Source of the DNA: Aquatica leii | Taxonomy: Eukaryota; Arthropoda; Insecta; Coleoptera; Lampyridae | DNA length: 64,000 nt | Reading direction: 5' to 3' | Assembly: GCA_035610365.1 (NCBI GenBank) | Contig: CM069436.1 | Location: 37,827,117 to 37,891,116 of the forward strand | Part shown: piece after piece, positions 21,977-33,400 of the stretch | Numbering within the stretch: position 1 is the first letter of the stretch | Layout of the letters: each line of letters starts with the position of its first letter | Translations under genes and position numbers: made by a program | The notes under the pieces: model-generated | What the model was told of the DNA's origin: nothing | Database searches by the model: none | Seen by the model: the letters and a program-made list of their open reading frames with translations, nothing else

Positions 21977-24096
21977 ACTGGTGTGGTCACCACACGACTT
22001 TCCTATCAGGAATGATGAAGGAATGTATGCATATATTCTTTTAAGGTTATGTTGTCATAAAACCATTTTGAACTGATATGTACACGTTTGTATTGATTTC
22101 CTAGCATGCTATAATTTTTTTGAAAGTTTTCTTCTTGATTTCATTAAGATCATATCGATTAACCCTTATATTTGTGCGCTTTAATATTACTTACCCTTTT
22201 AGTAAATCAGTAAAAAAAATCGTCGCAGGCAGGATTCGAAATTATATATATTTGTGAAATAATTTTAAATTACAAATTAAATATCTGATAAACTGTTAAT
22301 TTTAGAATTTTTTTTGTTTGAATAAATTGTTAGGAAGAATTATCTCTATAAGAACCTGTAAAAAATAATTGGAATAATTTACATACGTACAAAATTATAA
22401 AAAAAAACAGTTAAAAAACGCGGATACACCAACTTCCGGTTTCTTTATCAAACCCATCTATTGACAAAGCAGAGAGAATATGAAAAGTAATACCAAATTT
22501 CAGGTTACTAGGACTTTTAGTTCGAGAGCTATCGTGAGTACATCCAAAGATAATTTAAATAAGATGCAGCACTTGGTATATAAACAAGTCGAAAAAATAT
22601 AGAGCAAAATTTTTATTTTTTAACGTAAATTATTTTTCCTTCAAGATATGGAATTTTTTTGTAAAAGAAATCGTCGCAGGCAAGGTTCGAACTTAGGATT
22701 ATATATGGAATTCACTTTAAATTATAAATCAAATATCTAAAAAGCTGTTAATGTTAGAAAAAAATTTTTTTTTTAAATTGTTAGGAAGAATTAACTCAAT
22801 AAGAAACTTTAAAAATAATTCAAATAATTTACATACGTACAAGATTATATTAAAAAAACTGTTAAAAATGGCAGATACACCACACCTACTTTCGGTTTCT
22901 TTATCAGATATATGATTTAATAGAACCGAGAGAATATGAAAAGTTTGTTCTATACCAAATTTCAAGTTACTAGAATTTTTGGTTCGAGAGTTATCGTGGG
23001 TACATCATTAATCATTACACACACACAGACACCCAAATTTTTTTTGTGAAAAATACATTTCTCTGATTCAGACCTTGAAACGTAAAATTATACAATAAAA
23101 ATTTTTTGAAAAAATTTGCGATCGCTATACTTTTCTTATAGGAAAGTAAAAAGTTTTTGCAATGTTTATTAAAAATTTAAATTTTATAACTGCTAATTAC
23201 TTTTTATAAACAGTTACACAATCAAGAAATATGATTTTACCTAAAATATTTGCTTTTTATTAAACTTAAAACAATAAGTTAATTGCTAAATAACCTTCAA
23301 ATTTGTTGATAATAAAAAAACAAGATAATCTGCGATGTCAAGTAGGGTACCTGTTTTTTACTTTCTCATTAGAAAAGTATAGCGATCGCAATTTTTTTAA
23401 ATTTTTTTGCATAATTTCACGTTTCAAGATCAAAAAAATGTATTTTTGACAAAATTTTTAGGTGTCTGTGTGTGTGTAACGATGTACCCACGATAACTCT
23501 TGAATCAAAAGTCCTAGCAACTTGAAGTTTGGTATGGAGCTGACTTTTCATGTTCTCTCGGTCTGATAGAAAAACCGGAAATGGGTGTATCCGCCATTTT
23601 TAACGGTTTTTCTTATATAAATTTGTACGTCTGTAAATTATTTGAATTATTTTTACAATTTTTTATAGAGATAATTCTTTCTAACAATTTATTCAAATAA
23701 AAAAAATTCTAATATTAACAGTTTATTAGATATTTTATTTATAATTCAATTCACAAATATAATCTAGGTTCGAATCTTGCCTGCGACGATTTTTTTTTAG
23801 AAAAAAATTCCATATTTTGAAAGAAAAACAAGATACGTTAAAATAATAAATTTGCTCATTTACTAAAAGGGAAAGCAATACCGAGACGCACAAATATAGA
23901 AGTTAGTCGATATGACAACATAACCTCAAATTGCTATATTTCGGTTATATCTTTATGAAATCAAAGAGAAAAGTTTTAAAAAAATTATAACATGCTAGGA
24001 ATTCAATACAAAGGTGTACATATCACTTCAAATTGGTTTTATGACAACATAAACTTAAAAACATTCCTTCATCAGTCGTGTAGTGACCACACCAGT
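21977..24096. mobile_element. Large foldback element (2.12 kb), non-coding
   Basis: The termini ACTGGTGTGGTCACCACACGAC (left) and the complement of ACTGGTGTGGTCACTACACGAC (right) begin inverted arms that stay alignable for about 0.75 kb. Shared landmarks include GAATGATGAAGGAATGT, GGTTATGTTGTCATAAAACCA, CTAGCATG, AATCGTCGCAGGCA and GCGATCGCTATACTTTTC. The left arm holds a second copy of the AATCGTCGCAGGCA-to-GAGAGTTATCGTG module (about 22225-22540 and about 22668-23003), so it is longer. No transposase is encoded. Confidence 0.82.
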
Positions 24097-24299
24097 TTTT
24101 AATTAATTGTTTTACATGCTTTTAAAAGGAAACAAATATATCGTTTAATTATAATTTTTTTGTTTGACCGTTTTACATTCGATTTGTGTTAGTGGTTACA
24201 TGCAATCAAATACAATAATTAACATTTCCTAAAATAAATTAAGTGCATAGATACATTCGTTTTTATAACTAATTTGAAAATATTAATACATTTACAATA

Positions 24300-27200
24300 C
24301 ATACATATAAAAAAAAACATCCTCTACATTGATATGATTTTAATCTTACAATGAGGTTTTTTAAGTGTCGTAACATTCTTCCTTGTACCAGTGCTTTTTA
24401 TTTTAATCAGTTCATAATACCTTTTTCTTTCTTCTTGTCCATATTTAAATTTTTTATTCTTTGCCTCTCTCCAGCACATCTGAAGCAATTTACATTCTTC
24501 TCTTTTTTTCATTTGCTCTTCGTAACACATTGCTTTCTTCTCCGTCTGTACTCTTATCTTTTCTAACTTCATTTTCTTATTTACTATGTACCCAAGCGTT
24601 TTCCTTTCTAATCCTAACGTCCATTTTCAGTATTTTTCTTGTACTTTCTTTAATTCCTCCCATTCCTTCCAGCCCCAGATTTCCGCTCCGTACATCATCG
24701 CACTTTTTATTAATTTGTTAAACAACCGTCTTCTTGCTTCTATTTGCTTACCCTACCCTCTCTCTATTATACCCCACACCTGACCTACTATTCTATTACA
24801 TTACTTTGCTAACCACTTTATATGTGCAACATCTTTATTGTCGTATCTGATTCGATAACCCGAATAAGTCACTTCATTTACACTTTCTATTACCTCGTCT
24901 CCCCACTTCTACTCCACTCTTTTTTTATACCTCTCCCTTTTTGAAACACTACCATCTTTGTTTTTTTCACAGTTACACATAAACACTTTATCATCTCTTT
25001 TATTTCTCTTTCTTTCTTCGCTATAATCACTATGTCATCTGCATACGCCAAAACCCACACTTTTATTTTCCCCATTACTATTCCACCACTCTGTTGCCCC
25101 ATCAATTCTTTCTCTAAATACTACTCTAAATATACTGCAAACAAGCTAGGACTTTCCATCTATTCTTACTTTGCACTTTCTCTCATTATATATCTCCTCT
25201 ATATTGCTAACTAGTTCTTCCTCTATCGATTTCTTTCTTAATATATTCCATAATTTACTTTTATTTACATTATCAAACGCTGCTTTTATATGCAGAAATA
25301 ACGCAAAAACTTTCCCTCTCTTCAGTTCTAATTTTATGTTTACTGTCTGTTTCAACATGTACACATTATCTAATGCCCTTCTCCCTTTTTTAAATATTGT
25401 CTGTCAGTCTAGTAAGATTTTTTCTTCCTCTATTTTTTTTCCAGTCTTTTTTGCAAAATTGTCATATAAATCTTATATCCCACATTTGCCACATTTATAC
25501 CTTTATAGTTTTTTACCTCTCTTCTGTCTCCTCCTTTGTAAAGTGGGCATATTATTGCTTCTTTCCAATCATCCGGAAACCCTTCACCAAACCATATCTT
25601 GTTTAAAATTTTTCTTATTTTTTTTTTCGTTTGCTCTCCTTTATATTTCTATTGTTCTCCTTGCGCCCCATCTGTCCCTTCTGTCATTCCTTTTTTTAAA
25701 TTTTTCTTAATGCTTCTTTTATATCTTTTTTTTTGTATAGCTCTAAGACCTTTACGCAACGTTCTTTCCATTTTTTCATATCAATTTGTATCCCCCCCTT
25801 ATTTACCAATTTTTCTTTCTTTATTTCAAAAGCTCTATATGTCTCCTTCATTTTCTAACTTTTTTATTTGTTTCCCCAACTCTTTTCTATATTCCTCTTT
25901 TCTCTTACCACACTCTTTTCTATATTGTGATCTCAATCTTTTATATTCTTGAATATCAATTTTTTTTCCTTTTTCTACTTTCTTTTACCACTTCTTACCT
26001 CCTTCCTGGCTTCTTTGCATTCTTTATTCCACCACCACTTTTTTCTATACTTTGTTATGTTTTTTTTGTATCTTTTACTTTCTACTGCTTTATCCATTTT
26101 ATTTATCAGTTCTTTCACTCCTTCCTCTATCCATTGGTTCTTCTCTAATTTTTTTTAATAAACTTTAATATTTTTATCTGTCCATGCCTATTTTTTTCCC
26201 CAAGCTGCGTCTAATTTTTTTTATCTCTCTTCCAACTTTTTAGTCTTACTTTTAATGGCCGATGGTTTGAATCAATATTTTCTCTATTTTGAAACTTTCT
26301 ATTTCATCCAAAACCTTCGCACTAACTATTACATAATATATTATAGATGCTCCCCTCTCACTTATATATGTATATTGTCCTCTATCCCCTTCCTCCATAT
26401 TTCCGTTGAGTATAGTCCACCCTTTCCACTCGCATAACTCTAATAGCTTTCTACTTTGTTTGTTTAACGTCTTATCCATCGTTACTCTTTTTATTGCTTC
26501 CTCATTCACTATCATACCCTCACTTTCTCCAATTCTCGCGTTAAAATCTCCACCTATTATTAATTTTCCTCTCTCCTCTTCAATCAGTAGCTGTTTCAAG
26601 TTCTTTATTGTTTGTTTCATTTCTTGACCGTACACTGTTATCACTGTATATCTACCCTCATCTTCCCTTAGTATTTTATTTACTACTATTCTTTGCTCTT
26701 GCTTTTTATTCTTCTCTTTTTCTACTACCCATGCATCTCTTACTCGCTATATTATACCCCTTCGCGCACTTCTTTTTTTTCTTTTCTTGTCGCGAACTGT
26801 ATATTCCATCTATATCCCTCTGGTAAATTTATTTTCCATCTTTCCCAATCTTTCTCTTTCAGCCACATTTCTACTAAACCCACAATGTCAAACCCTTCTA
26901 TATACTTCCAAAATTTAACTCCTTTATTTTTAACCCCTGCAACGTTTCAAAAAACTAAATCTTCTCCTTCGTTTTTTTCTTATCGTATTCCTTGATCTTT
27001 GCCTGGTAGTCCCGATTTTTTTTATCTTTGACCCCTTTTTTTCTAATTTTTTGGTTTCTTTCTTTGTAATTTATTTTCTTTTACGTTTCAGTGCATCTCC
27101 TCTTCCATAACTCATAATTTCAAAAATCCTATTTTTGTTCTTTTTCCTTCTTCTTTTAGTCTTCTTCCTTCCATCCTTATATTTTTTGTACTTCTCTTTC

Positions 27201-27779
27201 CACTGGGGTCATATCTTCATCTATAAATATCCTTGTTCCTCTTACCCTTTGTTTTTTCTTTAATATTTCTAGCTTGTCTTCTACGGAATCCAATTTTACC
27301 AGTATTAGCCTTCTCGCTATTTTAATTGCGTTTCTTATACTTTTTTCCACTCCCAATTCATTTTTAAACAAGTTATCCACTTGCTTTTTACGTTCTTCTC
27401 TTCCCTCTTGACCTTCCATCTCTCTTATAACCAAGTTCTTTCTTCTCTTTTTCTTTTACATTACTTCCACGCTTCTTTCCAAATTTTCTATTTTCACTTC
27501 TATGCTGTTATTTTTTTCTCTCACGTATTTTACATCTCCTTTTGCTCTTTTTTTTCTTTTGTTAACTCCTCCGTGCACTTTTCCAGATTAACTACTAATT
27601 TACTGTTCTCTTCTCTCATCTGCTTTATTTCTCTAATCATCTCCTTACACATCTCCATTACTCCCTGCTCCCCCTTATCACTTTTCTCTTTTCTCAGGCT
27701 TTTTTTGTTCGCTTACATTTGCACAATTTCTTATCGTTTGTTTTTTTCTTTCCGATCCTGTCGATTCGGATTCTGACAT
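24300..27779 (-). mobile_element. Non-LTR retrotransposon (LINE), degraded, minus strand
   Basis: A pyrimidine-rich plus strand hides an antisense LINE. From its start (ATG at 27779, MSESESTGSERKK) the order is: a charged coiled-coil-like ORF1-type region ending IFIDEDMTPVEREVQK (about 27190); an apurinic endonuclease with IIGGDFNARIGESEG (about 26540-26500); a reverse transcriptase with KAAFDNVNKSKLW (about 25260) and the catalytic YADDIVIIAK (about 25045); and a basic C-terminus (24572-24324). Many frameshifts and stops are present, and no clear poly(A) tail is visible at the 3' end. Clade not assigned. Confidence 0.85.
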
Positions 27780-27954
27780 GATTCCTTCTGATTATGTTTA
27801 ATTAAAACCCGCAAAAAATTTTAAAAAAAGTTTATAAATAAGATTGAAATATTATCTATTGACCTTTAAACTAGTCCACGATACTCGCTCGCATTCGCAC
27901 ACGTTATCTGAACTCGCCTATACCTTTTTATCCGCAATAACATTAAACACGTCC

Positions 27955-28330
27955 TCAATCAATCGCCTTCAAAACACGAATCCATGCTGCTGGTTTAACA
28001 CCAAAACGTAAACTATTGTATTTGAAAAGACTTCTATGAGTCGAGATAATTGTTAATGATTTTGATAAATCACCTAGTTCCAATGGTTGATAAGCCATGC
28101 TCAAATCTAACTTATCATTTACACTCTTGGAATAAGATAGTTATCATCTTCTAGATAAGAATTAACCGTTACTTTATAATCCCTACAAATCCTAACAGAC
28201 TCATCCTTTTATTAATATAAGCACGATAAGCATTGTCCAGTCCGAATATGAAATTTCTTTTACAATGTCCTCCTTGATTAGTTTATCTAGTTACAAATCT
28301 ACCTTATTTTTCAGAGCAAAAGCTAAAAGA
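27955..28330 (-). pseudogene. Ty3/Gypsy reverse transcriptase fragment
   Basis: Minus strand, with stops: VNDKLDLSMAYQPLELGD and KSLTIISTHRSLFKYN followed by LRFGVKPAAWI match the Gypsy reverse transcriptase block (LDLS-AYQ, T-I-THKGLF-YN-LPFGV). No flanking LTR or catalytic YxDD is present, so this is a short isolated fragment next to the 5' end of the LINE. Confidence 0.65.
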
Positions 28331-30179
28331 CATTAAATCAAACAATACTAAAATATTTTAACCTTAAATATATCAAGTTGGATTTTAGATTATTTTATAC
28401 AAATCCAGCTAGATTATCAAATTTAAAGAAAAAAATAATGTAACTCACAACCAACGACAAACTCAAAGTGAGATTGGGGAATTAGTATTAAGAATTCTAC
28501 ATTGAAAAAAATGTTGCTAACATTTTTAGTCAGATTTTTCTGAACATATTTACTTAATCTACTTAATCTACTTACACATGGCAGATCTTGCGATTTCTGT
28601 TGATGCAATTATTGTTTCATTAATTTTGTATTATTTATTGATTTGTATTCACTTACCAAACATGTTTAATGCATTTGATAACAAATGTTGTCTTTAGATT
28701 AGGTTTTACTAACGAGAAACAATATTATTGGTAAACCCTTTATTTTGTAGGAGTGGCTATAAAATCTTAGTTTAATCACGCATTAGGAGGTAAAAAACGC
28801 TTTTCGTAAACAATATTAGATTTGAGATTTGAAAAGTTCAAAACAGAAATTTATGTATCAAGTATGCAAAACATTTTAGCGTACGTGATACATACAAAAA
28901 ATGTTTGCATGAATTTTTTAAATTATGAAATTAATTTAATAAAATTTATTTTGGTGAGCAACAAGTTGTCATAGTTTAGCGTACTTGTCTCTTAAAGATT
29001 TATTTTGCGGTGTATTTAGGATCCGCAAAATATTCACTTTAGATAGTGCACATTAAAAAACAGATATTTATTACTTAATGTGTTATTTTATTGTACTTGT
29101 TAATCTGTTAAAGTTTTATAGCTAAAAGCAAAGATATAAAAAAAATGTGACGTCATAACATGCGTAAAATTGTTTCAAGATGTTTGTTTGTAATAGTCTT
29201 AGAACTTAATCTCTATATTGACACACATAAATCGAACTCACTAATTTGTTAATTTGGTTTTGAGTAAAAAACTCTGTAAAACTGTACTCAATTATCATAT
29301 TCAAATAAATCAATTTTTTTAATAACGATCGAATAAACTTTAACATTGAATCCTAAGCAGATCTTAAACTTAATTTATTTAACAAAATATTTTTATTCAA
29401 AAAGGGTCATAGCTACAATAATAAATGTCATGAACGCATTGTCGTATTATTTTACTACCAGAACAAGTTATGATTGATTATCAAGAAAACTGCAACACGC
29501 GAATTAGTCCCGGTTTTTTTACATATGTCAGTGTTTTTAAAATAACCAAGATTTGTCTTGTGGTTTTTTGGCAGAACGTGTTGTGATCGGCATTTTCGAT
29601 TAGTAGACATTATCATTTTAAAATGTTTAGACAATTTGATCTTTTTTCTCGTGGTAAACGTTATCTCAGCGTAAGCTTATCAAATACGTTAGATTAAATT
29701 TAAATTAGAATTAGTACGCAATTAACGTAAAAACAAGTTTTTGGGTAATAACAAGTGATAATTGTCATGGTCGAAGAACATCATAATTAAAAAAAGTAAT
29801 TTTCTAATTATAACAACACAAAAGAATAATGTATCAAAACTAGTATACTGTAGAAAAAATACAAAAATACAGTGATATTTTTAACTTTCAATTGTATACC
29901 TACACATTTTTTCTTTCTCTGTGCATTATAAGCATCAACAAATCGTCTAGAGACAACTAACAATAATGTTACAACTTTATAAATAAATTGTTTGATAAGG
30001 CGGAGTACGTACGCAGATTCAGATATTACCTACACAACTGGCACTTAATACTTTCTCATCTTTGAAATGTTGAAAATTGCAGATTAAATAGTTTCTATTT
30101 ACCAAAACGTAAAAAACAGATAAGAAAAATAAAAAAAATTAGTAGAATTTTTTTATATAGTTTATTCTAGATAAACATT
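28331..30179. other. Intergenic AT-rich DNA
   Basis: No supported gene or repeat. The frame at 28608-28423 (-) has no domain. Confidence 0.3.
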
Positions 30180-30432
30180 CACGAAATATTTTTATAGTGT
30201 AATTACGTAGAACGAACACATTTGTGTGCTTTGTAACGCAGTTATTATTCTATAATGATTACAATAGTTACAAAAGTCTTTTATACAAAGACAGTCTACA
30301 GGTACATACAAACTCGTCATAATTAATAATCTTCATTAGTTGTTACTTGCAAATTAGAAATATACGCGCCATCTCATCGTGACTGTCAGTTAAGATTTAT
30401 GAGCTTCTTACCAGCGCCAAGCAGTTTGCAAA
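30180..30432 (+). promoter_or_regulatory. Conserved upstream region of the Tret1-like gene
   Basis: The 250 bp before the start codon align with 59070-59315 upstream of the paralogue. Shared blocks include TATAGTGTAATTACG, ATAACAATAG-like and GGCAGTCT/GACAGTCT, and the TGTGACTGTTAG/CGTGACTGTCAG initiator-like word near 30380-30390. No TATA box stands out, so a DPE/Inr-type promoter is inferred. What drives expression cannot be read from this. Confidence 0.45.
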
Positions 30433-33400
30433 ATGGAAAACTCAGAGTAAGTATTACAATTTTATTATTGTTTTAATTTCTTTTTATTTTAGAAACCAAC
30501 CTACACGCAATAACGATTCTTTAATTGAAGTAAAAAATAGACGCGACCTATTGATAACTGTATGAATAACTTTATTTGAAGGAAAATATTAACTCTGATT
30601 TTGTTTTGCAGATTATTCTAACCACTGGACTTTTTGTTGGTGGAACAAGTTCGGGTATGGCAATTGGTTATTCAGCAGTGTTGTTACCACAGTTAAAATT
30701 GAATTCATCCGCCATACCCATTGATGATCATATGGGTTCTTGGATAGGTACTACATTTGCTAAGTTTTCATCTTTTTCAATAATTTTTTTAAGCAAGTAT
30801 TATTACTGCAGCTATGCCGGTTGGTTCTGTGATTAGTGCAGTTATAATTGATAAAATCGGCCGTGTTATTACATTTAAAATTCAATGCGTTGTAGTTTCC
30901 ATCGCGTGGATTATTGTAGCTAGTGCACAAAATTATGAATTTATGCTTCTTGGACGATTTACTGCTGGAGTAGCTTCTGGGATAGGTGTTGTCGTAGGCC
31001 AAGTGAGTACAATTCATAATTATAAAGAACCTGATTCAATTATTTACTGTAGGTGTATTTTACTGAAGTGTGTCGGCCAAACATAAGAGGAATATTAAGT
31101 GCTGGTCCGTTTATAAGTTATTCAATTGGAATATTGATTGTGTACGCGCTTGGTGCTGCCATGCCATGGAGATTAGTTGCAGGTAACTATTAGATAATAC
31201 CTTTTCTATGAGTTTAAAATAAGAATAAAATACTTTATTTAAACATAATTTTTGTTGAATTTGAATAATAATCTACTGTACTATACGAATAAAACGTATC
31301 TGTTTTGTAATATCGAAGGCTTCCACGGCCGGATCTATACTATAAAAATGTATTCCGAGTTTGCACAGTGTCATTGTTGTTGTAACTAAAGTTGCCAACG
31401 TTTCGCCCACTTTCGTAAGGGGCTTCATCAGGGCGTGAGATAAATCGCAAAACTCAAACAAGCAACCGAAATCTAACTAAAAACTTCTTAAAAGTTAGGT
31501 TATCAACGTATGAAACAACCCATAATCCAAACTCTGAAAGGGTAAGAAAGAAAACGATAACTTGAAAAAACAAACGAAAATCTAACAAAGAACCACTACA
31601 GAGTTAGGTAATCAACTTGCGAACCAAGTTAAATTCAAAACTCCGTAGAAGTGACTTAAGAAAAAATAGTCTCCGTATATAAAGGAGTAGGATCGTCACT
31701 CGACTCTGATTGGGTTACGGTTGCTAAGGAGCGTGTTTTCGATAAATGATTAATGACTGGGGACCAAAGTTGATTACCTACCTAACCTAAGTTTTGAGAA
31801 GATCTTAGTTAGATTTTGGTTGCTTGTTTAAGTTTTTCGTTTTCTCTTTCGCCCTGATGAAGCCTCTTACGCATGTGAGCGAAACGATGGCAACTTTGGT
31901 TACAACAATGGCACGGTCCAAACCCGGAAGACGTTCTCATCTTAGTATAGACTCCGGCCGTGAAAACCTTCGCTATTACATTAACAATCTCTACGCAGAA
32001 AATATTTTTTCTAAAATCTCCGTATTTTCTAAACTTCGCCACAAACTTGTCAAGCTTTTGTGCACTTTAACCTTTCTTAGTCGCTGACGTGAGCACAACA
32101 TCATTCCTGCATTCATCAAAATCAAGTTTCACATTCAAACATGTTCTTCTAAAAACATCTTACATCGTGCTAGTCTAGCGAACAGATAAGCAAACTCGGC
32201 GAGAGTCACCATTTCAAAACAACTCTTTTATCTTCATCTTGAGTTGGCCAACATTATATCCCCGGATGATGAGAATTTCCTTGACAACATTACTTACCAG
32301 CAGTCTGATACTACTCTACGATTAACCACTAATAGTCATTTCAAAAAGTTTCAACTATTGGAATCCAAGAATCGCAAAGTCTCATCCACTACTAACTCTT
32401 CTAAGACGGTTGTCAATTTATCTAGTTTGGTTCTCACTTCAGAACGGCAATCGGTGCTATCTAAGAGTTTGAATTTTGCTGTTGCTCCCAAACGATATGA
32501 TAATATTGTTCTTCCAGTTAACAAAGGCAACGCTACGGTTGTTTTTAACAAAATTGATTATGTTGCGAAAACTGAAACTAAACGTCGACTTACTTCTTCA
32601 GATTCTAAACCACCTCGTCTATACGGACTTCTCAAAGTTCACAAACAAGGTATTCCTTTTCGACCTATCGTCAGTACTATCCAATCTCCTTCCTATAAGC
32701 TAGCCAAGTTCTTGTCCAACATTTTTTGCGAATTTACAGATAAAACTTCTTTTCACACCATCAACTCTCAGCATTTTATTAAACGTTTAAAAACTATAAA
32801 GCTTGAACCCCAAGATCCTTTTGTGAGCTTTGATGTCACTTTTCACTAAAGTTCCTATTAAGGATTCGCTTATTATCATCGAACAGATTCTGTCTCAACA
32901 TGTCAAGAACTTGAATTTGGTTCCTCTTATTGATAAGTGTTTATTCTCCATTTACTTCCAATTTGATAACAAGTTTTACGAACTAGTTTTTGGTGCTGCT
33001 AGGGGTTCTCCTCTATCGCCTGTTGTGACAGATACCTTCATGCTTCGTCTCATCATTATCCTGAACATAAAATGAATTGGGCTCTACAGATTACGTATCC
33101 CAAAAGCAGCCGGATCCAAATACAGCATGGCAAAACTCGGTGGAACGTCGCGTAATTATCCCAAACACCAAAATCGACTAATGCTTAGAAAAGGTATAAG
33201 AGCGAGTAAAATGGCCGTTAGTTGCTGTATTGCGTGGGTCTAGGAAAATTCCTCGACAACAATTCACCGACGGAAAGTTCCCCGACAACAATTCCCCGAC
33301 AAGAAACTTTCCCGACAGGAAAATTCCTCGACAAACAATTCACCGAGAGGAAAATTCCCCGACAAATTACCGCCAGTCACATTAAAATGTGTTTTTAGTT

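Larger units (their letters stand above)
31290..33060 (+). pseudogene. Penelope-like element (A), reverse transcriptase part
   Basis: The plus-strand reverse transcriptase is assembled over broken frames. It has an N-terminal region from about 31985 ([17 protein letters not shown]), then [50 protein letters not shown] and SFDV (about 32825-32840). A one-base frameshift follows, then [12 protein letters not shown] and [11 protein letters not shown] (about 32990-33020). It breaks off before YxDD and the GIY-YIG nuclease. The 5' side holds an inverted and a direct copy of a pLTR-like segment, each with a hammerhead-like core. Truncated and inactive. Confidence 0.8.

Noticed and set aside
24351-27776. 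Many plus-strand open frames rich in Phe, Leu and Ser that look like membrane proteins.
   Set aside because: They are antisense readings of the purine-rich minus-strand LINE, whose endonuclease and RT motifs are clear.
31809-32087. Overlapping frames on both strands near 31.9 kb as a host gene.
   Set aside because: They fall in the hammerhead-bearing terminal region and RT start of Penelope-like element A.
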